DNA of 64,000 bases from Litsea cubeba (lineage: Eukaryota; Streptophyta; Magnoliopsida; Laurales; Lauraceae), in the NCBI GenBank assembly GCA_012931725.1, contig CM022949.1, positions 60,636,106 to 60,700,105 of the forward strand. The letters are read 5' to 3'. Below the pieces are notes generated by a model that worked only from the letters and a program-made list of their open reading frames with translations, was not told the DNA's origin and did not search any database. The translations under genes were made by a program, and so were the position numbers. Positions 46,033 through 57,075 of this stretch are shown one piece after another (the first letter of the stretch is position 1; each line of letters opens with the position of its first letter).

Positions 46033-48234
46033 ACTAAAGATCACTGCTTCCTAACCTAACACCCATAGACTCAACATGAGAAGTGAAGACTTTCTCAGTA
46101 AGAGTCTTAGTGAATGGGTCAGCTAAGTTATTTGCTGAAGCAATATGCTCCACCACTATCTCTCCATCCTGAATGAATTCCCGGATCAAGTGGTACTTAA
46201 TCCGAATGTGCTTGTCTTTCTTTTGATTCCTAGGCTCTTTGCACTGTGCTACAGCACCAGTGTTATGACAATCGGTTTTTGCACTGCAGGAACAACTCCT
46301 AATTCCAATAGGAATTTTCTGAGCTATACTGCTTCCTTCGCAGCTTCCGATGCCGCCACATACTCTGATTGAAAGGTTAGCATATAATCTTTCGTTCTCC
46401 GAAGATACTTGAATATATGTTTAACAGCTGTCCAATGCATAGGTCCAGGGTTTGACTGATATCTGCTAACCATGCCAACGGCAAAGCAAATATCTGGTCT
46501 ATAACATAGCATACATGAGGCTTCCAACAGCGGATGCATATGGAACTCTCCTCATGGTCTCTATCTCTTCAGATGTCTTTGGACATTGATCTCGGGACAG
46601 TGGTACTCCATGTCTAGAAGGTAGGAGGCCCTTCTTGGAGTCATGCATGTTAAACTTGACCAATATCTTCTCAATATAAGAAGATTGGGATAGGGCTAAC
46701 ATCTTATTCTTGCGATCACGCAAAAGCTTGATCCCTAAGATATAGCTGGCCTCACCCAAATCCTTCATCTGAAATTGAGAGGAGGATAACCAAACCTTTG
46801 TGGATGACAATAAACCTACATCATTTCCTATGAGTAATATGTCATCTACATATAGAACCAAAAACGCAACTGCTTTCCCATTTCCTTTCTTATACACACA
46901 CGGTTCATGAATGTTTTGATCAAAGCCAAAAGATTTGACTGCCTGATTAAACTTGATGTTCCATGCTCTAGATGCTTGCTTAAGTCCATAGATGGACTTC
47001 TTAAGTTTACAAACCATGTTATCTTGGCCACTAGCAATGAAGCCTTCTGGTTGCATCATATAGATGCATTCGTCAAGACTTCCATTAAGAAAAAGCTGTC
47101 TTGACATCCATCTGCCATATCTCGTAGTCATAATGACATGCGATGGCCAAGAGAATCCTTATGGACTTAAGCATAGCCACTGGTGAAAAGGTTTCCTCAT
47201 AATCGATGCCCTCTTTCTGAGTATATCCTTTCGCCACCAGTCTTGCTTTGAAGGTTTCCACCTTCCCATCCACTCCTCTCTTTCTCTTGTAGATCCACTT
47301 GCACCCTATGGGTTTAATCCCTTCAGGTGCATCTACAAGTTCCCAGACTTGATTGGAATACAAAGAATCCATTTCAGATTTCATCGCTTGCTGCCACATG
47401 TCAGCATCTATATCCGTTACTGCTTCATCATAACTAGTAGGATCCTCAACCAGATCTTCAGAGTCTGTCTTAAAAGACACTCCTAGATATCTTTCTGGTT
47501 GTCTAGAAATTCTCCCACTACGACGAGGCTCCGGAGTGTTCAAAGGAATATCTTGTTCATCTACTACTTCAGGATGTGGTACAGATGTTATAGGAGATCC
47601 CAGAAGAATCTCCTCAAGGGTTTCTTTACAACTAAGCTCTTGGTGCATCATACAATCATCCTCCAAGTACCTAGCATGAGTGCTGATGAGCACTTTTTGC
47701 TCCTTTGGATGATAAAAGATGCCACCTCTCGTTCCTTTAGGATACCCAATGAAGTAGCACATTTCCGATCTGGGTTCCAGCTTGGTAGCTTTATCATTCA
47801 GTACATAGGCTGGACAACCCCAAATGTGAATATGTCTTAAACTAGGTTTTCGACTTGTCCACATTTCTTGTGGTGTCCTAGGTACTGACTTAGATGGTAC
47901 CAGATTTAAAATGTATGCTGCTGCTTCTAAGGCATATCCCCAAAAAGATATAGGTAGGGTTGCATGACTCATCATGGACCTTACCATATCAAGAAGGGTA
48001 CGGTTTCTTCTCTCCGCTGCACCATTTTGCTGGGGTGTACCCGGTGCAGACGACTAAGACACAATCCCATGTTGTGTGAGGTACTCCTTGAACTCACCCA
48101 GGAGGTACTCGCCACCTCGATCGGATCGAAAGGCTTTGATATGTTTTCCTAGTTGTAGCTCCGCCTCAGCCTTGAATTGTTTGAACTTATCAAACGCCTC
48201 AGACTTGCGTCGCATTAGGTATACATATCCATAT
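46033..48234 (-). pseudogene. Copia F pol fragment, broken
   Basis: Integrase C-terminal part, RT and RNase H nearly identical to element C, e.g. HIHIWGCPAYVLNDKATKLE, FKARLVAKGYTQKEGIDYEE, YVDDILLIGND. Lesions: TAG at 48054-48056 (C reads CAG); one extra A near 47093 that shifts the frame after WQMDVKTAF; and a deletion of roughly 180 bp in RNase H at about 46367 that removes the DxD-containing strand and EAEY helix region, plus a smaller one at about 46265. The stop corresponds to that of C. Confidence 0.88.
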
Positions 48235-49900
48235 TGTTGGAAATAGGGTGGGCCTCTAGGATAGGTTTCAAACACTTTTGATCCACTTGATACAGAGATC
48301 AACTATCCAGAAGGCTACCAATGTGTCCAAGATGCAAACCCTCTATCTCATCTATCATGATCAGTAATTCAATCTATCTAGGAGATAGAAAATCAGTAAC
48401 ACACATGCAACAAATAAATCTACAACATACAAGGAAGTAGATTATACCTTTGGAGCTCGGTTGGGCTCTAATGGAGAAGTTGCTACTTTCTTTGAAGATG
48501 AAACGCTTTCACTTAATCAAAGTAAGATCTCCAACACCTTGTGATCTTCCACGCTATATCCCGTTATCAAATTCTCTTCTCAAGGAGATGGGTGGGATCT
48601 CCTAAAGAAAACTACTAGAAAACTCTAAGCAACTAGAAGGAGAACTAGAACTAGAAGAGGTTGTTGTGCAACACTTGCACAAGGAGAGATGGGCGTGAAT
48701 TCCAATGAGGGAGATGAGTATGGACGTCCAGCCCATAAGCCTTCCCTTTTATAACCCATAACACCCTCTCCTACTAATTATTAATTAGAAGTTATACTTC
48801 CATTATAATTAGTAACTATCTTCTTTTACTATTACCACTATTAGAAGTCTCACTTCAAATAGAAATAGTATCTTTCTAATTCCTTCCTTTTAGAGTTTAA
48901 GTAGAATTAGTAACTTGGGCTAGCGTGGGGACCACTAGGGATTCCTTAGAAAGCTGGCTCCAACTGGGATACGTGACCCCACATCTCATGTGCAATCCGG
49001 GCCCACAGTTAATTGCAAATAACTCCACTATATAAATGCAATTGCACTCCAGTCTTAGGAATAAATTACATAGAAGACCCTAAACTTCCCTATTACCACA
49101 AGTAGGCCCCTCCATCAATATCCATGGATCAATTGGACCTGTCTTCCAAACTAGATCCATATCTTATTATCCTTGAGTCCCAATTAATTATAATGATCAA
49201 TGGTACCTTTCCAATTAACTCTTAATCAGAATGGGTGTACACTTACCAATGATAAATCCATTAATTGGCACGAGGGGACATTAGAGATAGATTCCATCTT
49301 AACCATTAAATGTTCCCACAGATCTACTACCATATACCCAAATCACCGAGGTGTTGACCTATAGTTGGCCTCACTCATTGGTGACTCAAAGCAAATGAAT
49401 AGATAGAAACTTGAGTTCATTAATGTCTCAGGATTGAGAGCTTACTGATAGGGAATTATGAGAGCAGACCTTAATATAAAGACAGTGTTTATAAGGTGCT
49501 TCTCATGGTCCTTCAATACATCCAATGTACCAGCACTATGATCCAGAATCTTTCATTCTGATGATCGAGACAAATCACACTATCGCATAGTGATCAAAAT
49601 GCTGCAACCTTGTCAGTATGAGATGTCCAGTCTCATCACTGGTTGTGAAGATATTCAAATATAAGATTTATTATACATGTCTCCCGTATGTGGATCTCGT
49701 CCATACACATGTATTATATCTAGTATACTTATGGACTCCGGTTCATCTCATGAACCATTATGTCATTCGTATTGGTTATGTGCAAGTATATAATTAAACA
49801 CCATTCATCTCATGAAATGGAAAGCATGAATATATTGATTAATAAAGAAATGAATCAATTTATTACATCATATGCTGGTATTGAGACCATAAAACTAACA
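48235..49900 (-). repeat. 3' LTR of copia E
   Basis: Minus reading TGTTAGTTTTATGG...TTTCCAACA, 1666 bp. TATA box TATAAAA (48747-48753), palindrome TGGACGTCCA (48721-48730) and two U3 boxes GAAGTGAGACTTC / GAAGTATAACTTC (about 48785-48860). Confidence 0.95.
48721..48753 (-). promoter_or_regulatory. Copia E LTR core promoter
   Basis: TATAAAA, 16 bp gap, TGGACGTCCA palindrome on minus; repeated identically in the 5' LTR at 56221-56253. Confidence 0.65.
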
Positions 49901-49914
49901 ATCTCCCACTTGGG
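49901..49914 (-). other. Polypurine tract of copia E
   Basis: On minus, CCCAAGTGGGAGAT directly precedes the LTR start TGTTAG. It overlaps the region just after the polyprotein stop (49916). Confidence 0.7.
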
Positions 49915-49915
49915 C

Positions 49916-52900
49916 TCAATGCCAGTCTGGTTGACATCTCATGCCCATCCCGTCTACATGCTGCTCAAAGACTTTGGTAGTCAATGGCTTAGTAAAGGGA
50001 TCTGCCAAATTGTCTGCAGAGGCTATCTTGGTGATTGCAATATCACCTCTCTGCACAATCTCTCTGACCAAGTGATACTTCCTCTGTACATGTTTTTGGC
50101 TCTTATGGCTCCTGGGTTCCTTGGACTGTGCGACTGCCCCGCTGCTGTCACAGTAAACTGTGAGCGGCTGTCGCGCCAAAGGTACCACTCCAAGTTCCAG
50201 AAGGAATCTTTTGAGCCATACTGCTTCTTTAGCTGCTTCACAAGCGGCTACATATTCAGCCTCCGAGGTGGAATCAGCGGTACATTCCTGTTTAATACTC
50301 CTCCAGTTAATAGCTCCGCCACCAAGCATAAACACATATCCAGAAGTTGATTTCCTGGAATCCTTATCTGACATAAAGTCAGAATCCGTGTATCCGACTG
50401 GAATCAACTCATCACTGCCATAAATCAACATGTAATCTCTAGTCCTTCTCAAGTATTTGAGAATACATTTTACAGCAGTCCAATGATCAGGCCCTGGGTT
50501 AGACTGATATCTGCTGACTAGGCCCACTGCATGACAGATATCCGGTCTAGTACATAGCATAGCATACATGAGGCTACCCACAGCCGAAGCATATGGTATT
50601 GCTCTCATTTGTTCCTTTTCCTCAGGTGTCTTGGGACACTGATCCTTGGAAAGGTTCATTCCATGCCTGAAAGGTGTGATACCTTTCTTGGAATCTTGCG
50701 TAGCAAACCGTACCAGTACCTTATCTATGTACGCAGCTTGGGATAAGCCTATCATCCTATTTTTCCGGTCTCGATGGAGTTTAATCCCTAGGATGTAGCT
50801 TGCTTCTCCCAAGTCCTTCATATCAAAAGTCTTAGCCAGCCAAACTTTCACTGTTGACAACAGTCCTATGTCACTCCCTAGGAGTAGGATGTCATCGACA
50901 TATAATATCAAAAAAACTACCCTGCCTCCTTCAGTTTTCATGTACACACATGACTCATCCGGATTTTGACAAAAACCAAAAGACTTGATTGCCTCGTCAA
51001 AACGGATGTTCCAACTTCGGGATGCCTGCTTCAGTCCATAAATAGACTTCTGCAACTTGCAAACTCTTTGCGCTTGGTTTTTAGCTACAAAACCGTCTGG
51101 TTGCATCATATAGATGTCTTCCTCAAGATGGCCGTTGAGAAACGCCGTCTTGACATCCATTTGCCAAATCTCGTAATCAAGATGAGCTGCAATGGATAAG
51201 AGTATCCTGATGGACTTGAGCATGGCTACCGGCGAGAAGGTTTCCTCATAATTGATGCCTTCTTTCTGAGTATAACCTTTCGCAACAAGCCTGGCCTTAA
51301 AGGTCTCCACTCTTCCATCCGGTCCTCTCTTTCTCTTGTAGACCCACTTGCACCCAATAGGTTTAATATTGGCAGGCAAGTCCACAAGTGTCCAGACCTG
51401 ATTAGAGTACATCGACTCCATCTCATCTTTCATAGCTTCCTGCCAACGTCCCGAGTCTATGTCATTGATTGCTTCATCATAGTTACAGGGATCTTGTTCT
51501 TGCTCTTCCGGGATTGCCTCGTAAGACTCTCCCAAAAGAGAGAACCTCACAGGGGGTCTGATAATTCTCCCACTACGACGAGGCACTGGTGTAACTACTG
51601 GGTCAGGAGAGGGTGGATTCTCTTCAAGTTCGGTTATTTTAGGATTTGGAATTGTTTGTTCTTGAATTTCTTCCAAGATAACCTTTTCTAAAGATTTCCG
51701 GTCATTCATATAATCTTCCTCCAGAAAAACCGCATTGGTGCTGACAAGCACCTTTTGCTCTCTGGGATTATAGAATAACCAACCTTTAGTTCCTTTGGGA
51801 TATCCTATAAAAGTGCATACTTCCGACCTTGTTTCCAACTTATCCGTCTTAACTTTTAGCACGTGTGCCGGACAACCCCAAATGTGTAAATGTTGTAGAC
51901 TAGGCTTTCGCCCAGACCACAACTCCCGGGGAGTCATAGGTACAGACTTAGATGGTACGAGGTTTAGTATGTACATTGCAGTGTCTAAGGCAAAACCCCA
52001 AAAGAAAATAGGTAATCCTGAGAAACTCATCATAGACCTGATCATATCTAAAAGAGTTCTGTTCCTTCTTTCTGCTACTCCATTCTGTTGAGGCATACCA
52101 GGAGCAGACAACTGGGATAGAATCCCATTCTCTGATAAGTATCCCATAAATTCAGCAGAGAGATATTCTCCTCCTCGATCTGATCGAAGAGTCTTGATAC
52201 TTTTACCTAATTGCTTTTCCGCTTCCGCTCGAAACTCTTTGAACTTTTCAAAAGCCTCGGACTTGCGGTGCATAAGGTATATGTATCCATATCTTGAGTA
52301 ATCATCGGTGAAAGTGATGAAGTACTCATATCCTCCTCTGGCTCTAATGTTTATGGGTCCACACACATCAGTATGAACTAATTCCAATAAATCTTTGGCC
52401 CTATTGCCTTTAGATGAAAAAGGTCTTTTGGTCATTTTGCCTTCCAAACAGGACTCGCATACAGGCATTGGTTCTACCACCAATGAAGGCAAGATACCAT
52501 CTTTCACTAGCCTGTCAATCCTGTTTAGGTTTACATGACCTAGCCTCAGGTGCCAAAGTTTTGTTGGATTAGATGAAGGTGATTTCCTCTTTAATGATGG
52601 TCTATTAATTGTTTCGGTATCATGTATCTCATACATTGTGGGAGTTAACAGATAAAGTCCATTGATTACCTTGCCAGAACAAATAAAAGTACCATTTCTC
52701 TTTATGACAACTTCAGTACCAAAAGTAATAGAATAACTTTTATTCACCAAACTAGAAACTGAAATTAAATTCCGTCGTAAAGACGGTACATATAGAGTGT
52801 CTGACAAAACCAATTTATTATCTGAAAAACATAAAGTAATAACTCCTACTGAAACCGCTCCTGCCTTAGCATCAGATCCTAGGTTGACAATGATCTCCCC

Positions 52901-53896
52901 ATCACTTAGCCTCCTGGTTTCCTTGAACCCCTGCAACGAGTTACATATGTGATTAGTTGCACCGGAGTCAACACACCAGGACTCTGAAGTACTAGTTGCA
53001 AAACTAACTTCAGAAACAAGTGACTCAATCATACCTGGAGTCTTCTTCTTAGACAGATAATCAGGACAATTCCTCTTCCAATGTCCTGTCACACCACAAT
53101 GGAAACACTTTCCTTTTGTACCTGCACCCTTAGCCTTTGCCACACCACCAGTAGGACCATTCTCTGCTTTAGGACCTTTGGGAACTGATTTCTTCTTGCC
53201 TTTCCGCCCTTTGCCTTTCGGCTTGGACTTGGCATGTGACTTTTCTGTCATCAGGGCAGTTGGCTTTTTCATGATCCCTTCAGTTGCTACCAGCTGGCTA
53301 GACAGCTCAGCCAGAGTCAGATTCATTTTGTTCATATTATAATTGAGCTTAAAATTGTTGAATGAATCTGGTAGCGACTCAAGGATTATGTCAATCTGCG
53401 ATTCTGCATCAATCGCGGCACCCAGTATATCCAACTCATTCAATGAGTCCATCATCTTAAGCATGTGGTCCTGTACTGGTGTACCCTCAGCCATCTTGGT
53501 GCTTATAAGCATCCTCATAGCTGCCTGCCTAGCAGGCCTGCCCTGTTCCGCAAACATCTCCTTTAAGTTCGATATCATATCGTATGCAGTCTTAAAGGAT
53601 TGATGTTGGTGTTGCAAAACAGTAGACATGGATGCCTGAATATAACATCTGGCCATCTCATCATCTTTGATCCACTTAGCATAAAGGTCTTTCTGTTCCT
53701 GTGATGCATCTGGCATAGGCTCATCAAGGGGGGTTGTGGTAAGGACATATTTGTATCCTGAAGCAGTCAGGACAATATCCAGATTTCTTTTCCAGTCCAC
53801 GTAGTTGGATCCCACCAACTTGTTCTGGTTGAGGATGGTCGCAAGTGGATTGAAAATATTCGAATGCATGCTGTATAAATTAAAGCACATAACCAT
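49916..53896 (-). CDS. Copia E gag-pol polyprotein, intact, 1326 codons
   Basis: Single open frame encoding all functions needed for copia transposition. Gag has NYVDWKRNLDIVLTA (31-45) and MLKMMDSLNELDILGA; a basic linker 219-245; zinc knuckle CFHCGVTGHWKRNC (264-277); protease CVDSGATNHIC (DSG 310-312); pre-integrase HLRLGH with CESCLEGK (about 449-487); integrase triad D510, D573, E609; RT with WQMDVKTAFLNG (911) and YVDDILLLGSD (999); RNase H with YTDSDFMSDKDSRKSTSGY, SEAEYVAACEA and YCDSSGAVA to the stop. All catalytic residues I can check are present. The first Met may not be used: MHSNIFNPLATIL begins at residue 10. Together with near-identical LTRs this marks a potentially active copy before the CACTA hit. 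Confidence 0.96.
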   Translation of the reverse strand: MVMCFNLYSMHSNIFNPLATILNQNKLVGSNYVDWKRNLDIVLTASGYKYVLTTTPLDEPMPDASQEQKDLYAKWIKDDEMARCYIQASMSTVLQHQHQSFKTAYDMISNLKEMFAEQGRPARQAAMRMLISTKMAEGTPVQDHMLKMMDSLNELDILGAAIDAESQIDIILESLPDSFNNFKLNYNMNKMNLTLAELSSQLVATEGIMKKPTALMTEKSHAKSKPKGKGRKGKKKSVPKGPKAENGPTGGVAKAKGAGTKGKCFHCGVTGHWKRNCPDYLSKKKTPGMIESLVSEVSFATSTSESWCVDSGATNHICNSLQGFKETRRLSDGEIIVNLGSDAKAGAVSVGVITLCFSDNKLVLSDTLYVPSLRRNLISVSSLVNKSYSITFGTEVVIKRNGTFICSGKVINGLYLLTPTMYEIHDTETINRPSLKRKSPSSNPTKLWHLRLGHVNLNRIDRLVKDGILPSLVVEPMPVCESCLEGKMTKRPFSSKGNRAKDLLELVHTDVCGPINIRARGGYEYFITFTDDYSRYGYIYLMHRKSEAFEKFKEFRAEAEKQLGKSIKTLRSDRGGEYLSAEFMGYLSENGILSQLSAPGMPQQNGVAERRNRTLLDMIRSMMSFSGLPIFFWGFALDTAMYILNLVPSKSVPMTPRELWSGRKPSLQHLHIWGCPAHVLKVKTDKLETRSEVCTFIGYPKGTKGWLFYNPREQKVLVSTNAVFLEEDYMNDRKSLEKVILEEIQEQTIPNPKITELEENPPSPDPVVTPVPRRSGRIIRPPVRFSLLGESYEAIPEEQEQDPCNYDEAINDIDSGRWQEAMKDEMESMYSNQVWTLVDLPANIKPIGCKWVYKRKRGPDGRVETFKARLVAKGYTQKEGINYEETFSPVAMLKSIRILLSIAAHLDYEIWQMDVKTAFLNGHLEEDIYMMQPDGFVAKNQAQRVCKLQKSIYGLKQASRSWNIRFDEAIKSFGFCQNPDESCVYMKTEGGRVVFLILYVDDILLLGSDIGLLSTVKVWLAKTFDMKDLGEASYILGIKLHRDRKNRMIGLSQAAYIDKVLVRFATQDSKKGITPFRHGMNLSKDQCPKTPEEKEQMRAIPYASAVGSLMYAMLCTRPDICHAVGLVSRYQSNPGPDHWTAVKCILKYLRRTRDYMLIYGSDELIPVGYTDSDFMSDKDSRKSTSGYVFMLGGGAINWRSIKQECTADSTSEAEYVAACEAAKEAVWLKRFLLELGVVPLARQPLTVYCDSSGAVAQSKEPRSHKSQKHVQRKYHLVREIVQRGDIAITKIASADNLADPFTKPLTTKVFEQHVDGMGMRCQPDWH

Positions 53897-55720
53897 ATAT
53901 TCAATAAAAGAATATGAATGACATTAAGATTTAGTATTCTACCAAATTTATGTGGGAATCCTCATAACCACTAAATTTAGAATACATCGGAATCCCAATC
54001 CCCTAGGGCATGCCTCCTTGGGGAGTGCAAATGTCCTTGGATTGGTGCGGATCAAAGTTTGTCAAAATTGAAATTAAGACTAACATCCATGATCCCCATC
54101 ATTCATTATCAACTAGGTATCTCATGCCAAATAATGTATGACTCCCGATTAGCTTTGGTTTCTAAAATACATGAGGCAAATCCTTGGGGATACTACATCA
54201 TTATTTTAGTTAAGTGTGACCCACCAACTAATATTGTATGACAACCGCAATGGGCAGCTCCTCCTTGGGGAGTGAACCCCCACCACGTCTCACCAATACT
54301 ATCCATAGGAGATCCATATCTAGTAACCAGACAAATAGAAGCCTTCCGTGGGGAATGGCCATTCTAAAGATGGCGCGAGGCTAATACTTTCCTTACAATG
54401 GACCTATGGTGGAAAACCATGGGGATTTCTAAAATTAAATGCCCCGCTCCCACTTAATATTTTAGAATTGAGGATTTCCTTTTTAAGGTATTAAGGCCCA
54501 CATATAAATATAAACATCAAATCATCTCATGATATGATCTAAGATTGGTTCCAAGTCAAGTTATTATAAGGAAAGTCTAGTTTCTAAAATTAGTGTTACC
54601 AATGTGTCCATCTCATGAGTCATCAACACTAATTAGAACTCTTTCCAAAAATAATTTGATTTGACCAATTTTAGTAACTTGCTATGTTTGGATCAGATTT
54701 GGAAACATTCTAAATAAAGCATTCAACTATAAATAGAAAACGCTAAAATTAGAAACTAGTCCTCTCCTCCACATGGCCCAAGCGGAATAGACTTCTTGGA
54801 CTTCTAGACTTTCCAAAAACTTGGAATTCCTCAAACTCTTTTGGAAACTCCAAAACACCTTTGGTAATCTTCAAACTCTTTGATTAGGAGCCCAACTTCA
54901 CTTTCCTTCTTTAGTCTCGGACATCGCCAGAATTTACAAATTTAGAAATTACAAAAATTCCTATGTCTCTACGATGAGACTTACATGATAATCTATTAAT
55001 GGAAATAAAAGGCTCATAGGGAATTTCACCATGCCTTGCCCTAAACCGGGAAAACAAGGAAACCATGATGCCCTTTACTACTTGCCAAAAATAAACATCC
55101 AACCATAAAAGAAAGTAAAACAACTTGTGGGCCATATGGAGAGGACATGATAACCTGCATGTTAGTATCTCATACTAGTAAAGCAACTCACAAAGTCGGG
55201 TTACCAAACAATAATGGAAAGACAGGATGCCAAATATTGCCACTACTATGATTCATGCCCCCTACGCAGAGGGGGTCCGGGGCTGTCCCCCGGCGGGGTT
55301 CGAGCTGCCCGGTCATCTCGCGGGGGCCCAGGGGGCAGCGCCCCCGAAACAAAAACAAAAATTGAGATCTCATATGTCAGTCTGTTCGGTCGACCTACGA
55401 GAGGGTTCGGTCGACCGGCCTCAATGTCTTCGGTCGACCTGCCAGAGGGCTCGGTCGACCTGCCTGACGGAAATCTGCAAGTTGGGTTTTTGTATTTCGT
55501 GTCCAACCATCTCCAAAACTCTTCTGAAGATTCCCAATGGCTTCCTACCATCATTCCATCATTGTTAGACCCTTTTGTGACTATCCAAACATGGACTTAC
55601 TAATTATCTAAGCAAAACCATCAAAACTGATCCGTACATAGCCCTTGATCTATCCTCTTCGCATCTCATGTAAAGATTAGATCAAGCTTACTGATCTAAC
55701 ATGATAAGAGATGAGGTAAG
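53897..55720 (-). other. 5' leader of copia E with GC-rich inverted repeats and GGTCGACC repeats
   Basis: About 1.8 kb between the primer site and gag; no supported gene. Two GC-rich blocks stand out: 55264-55345 (GTCCGGGGCTGTCCCCCGGC and GGGGGCAGCGCCCCCG, each able to fold back) and 55386-55461 (four CGGTCGACC copies at about 22-24 bp spacing). A polypurine-like AAGTGGGAGCGGGGC (minus) lies at about 54445. Confidence 0.75.
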
Positions 55721-55732
55721 GCTCTGATACCA
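55721..55732 (-). other. Primer binding site of copia E
   Basis: TGGTATCAGAGC on minus, two bases after LTR end CCAACA: initiator-Met tRNA site. Confidence 0.9.
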
Positions 55733-55734
55733 AT

Positions 55735-56733
55735 TGTTGGAAATAGGGTGGGCCTCTAGGATAGGTTTCAAAAACTTTTGATCCACTTGATACAGAGATC
55801 AACTATCCAGAAGGCTACCAATGTGTCCAAGATGCAAACCCTCTATCTCATCTATCATGATCAGTAATTCAATCTATCTAGGAGATAGAAAATCAGTAAC
55901 ACACATGCAACAAATAAATCTACAACATACAAGGAAGTAGATTATACCTTTGGAGCTCGGTTGGGCTCTAATGGAGAAGTTGCTACTTTCTTTGAAGATG
56001 AAACGCTTTCACTTAATCAAAGTAAGATCTCCAACACCTTGTGATCTTCCACGCTATATCCCGTTATCAAATTCTCTTCTCAAGGAGATGGGTGGGATCT
56101 CCTAAAGAAAACTACTAGAAAACTCTAAGCAACTAGAAGGAGAACTAGAACTAGAAGAGGTTGTTGTGCAACACTTGCACAAGGAGAGATGGGCGTGAAT
56201 TCCAATGAGGGAGATGAGTATGGACGTCCAGCCCATAAGCCTTCCCTTTTATAACCCATAACACCCTCTCCTACTAATTATTAATTAGAAGTTATACTTC
56301 CATTATAATTAGTAACTATCTTCTTTTACTATTACCACTATTAGAAGTCTCACTTCAAATAGAAATAGTATCTTTCTAATTCCTTCCTTTTAGAGTTTAA
56401 GTAGAATTAGTAACTTGGGCTAGCGTGGGGACCACTAGGGATTCCTTAGAAAGCTGGCTCCAACTGGGATACGTGACCCCACATCTCATGTGCAATCCGG
56501 GCCCACAGTTAATTGCAAATAACTCCACTATATAAATGCAATTGCACTCCAGTCTTAGGAATAAATTACATAGAAGACCCTAAACTTCCCTATTACCACA
56601 AGTAGGCCCCTCCATCAATATCCATGGATCAATTGGACCTGTCTTCCAAACTAGATCCATATCTTATTATCCTTGAGTCCCAATTAATTATAATGATCAA
56701 TGGTACCTTTCCAATTAACTCTTAATCAGAATG
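55735..56733 (-). repeat. 5' LTR of copia E, partial, cut by CACTA
   Basis: Identical to 48235-49233 except one base. It ends ...CAGAATG at 56733 where the CACTA terminus begins. The missing 667 bp (U3 end) should lie beyond the other CACTA end. The TATA box (56247-56253) remains on this side. Confidence 0.95.
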
Positions 56734-56749
56734 CACTACAAAAAAAATG
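56734..56749 (-). repeat. CACTA terminal inverted repeat (3' end of element)
   Basis: CACTACAAAAAAAATG, the canonical CACTA start followed by the A-rich part usual in plant elements. Its inverted partner should end ...TTTTTGTAGTG beyond 64000. Confidence 0.9.
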
Positions 56750-57075
56750 TCTTAATGAGTCACTTTTAAAGTGTCTTAAAAAGTGGTTTGTGTCGCTTTT
56801 CTGATTACTATGCAAGCGTCTTATCTGCCGGCGTCACTAAAAGTTCGTAAAAGCGTCTCAAGAAATACATTTGTTGTGTCAGTTTCTATTATCAAAGTGA
56901 CACAAAAAAATGGTTACTTGTGTCACTTTAAACCCAAAAGTGACACTGAAATAACTTAAAAGCGTCACCAGAAAGATAACTTTGTTGTCTCGCTTTTCAA
57001 AAGCAGTGATCAAGATGTTGTTTTCGGACCAAAAGTGACACAAGTAGTCATCAGTTGTGACAGTTTCCATAGAAG
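56750..57075. repeat. CACTA subterminal repeats
   Basis: Short motifs in both orientations: AAAGTGACAC / GTGTCACTTT (at about 56894, 56928, 56937, 57031), AAGTGTCTTA (56768) and AAAAGCGTC (about 56850 and 56958). In En/Spm elements such subterminal arrays bind the element's own DNA-binding protein. Confidence 0.75.

Larger units (their letters stand above)
44080..48234 (-). mobile_element. Copia F, truncated copy of the C family
   Basis: Inserted in the pol of element B at about 44080. Its left (3') LTR, polypurine tract and pol are present. The right part is cut at 48234 by the insertion of element E, so its gag and 5' LTR should lie beyond the window. Sequence is close to element C throughout. 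Confidence 0.85.
48235..56733 (-). mobile_element. Copia E, young and coding-intact, 5' LTR split by a CACTA
   Basis: 3' LTR 48235-49900, polypurine tract, intact polyprotein, ~1.8 kb leader, exact initiator-Met primer site, and 999 bp of the 5' LTR (55735-56733) before the CACTA insertion. Over those 999 bp the LTRs differ at a single site that I can see (AACACTTTT at 48271 against AAAACTTTT at 55771), so insertion was very recent. Presumed left target-site copy is CATAT (48230-48234); its partner should lie beyond the window. Confidence 0.93.

Noticed and set aside
55214..55603. Open frames across the GC-rich leader of copia E on both strands
   Set aside because: Caused by GC-rich foldbacks and GGTCGACC repeats; no recognisable domain, located between primer site and gag.
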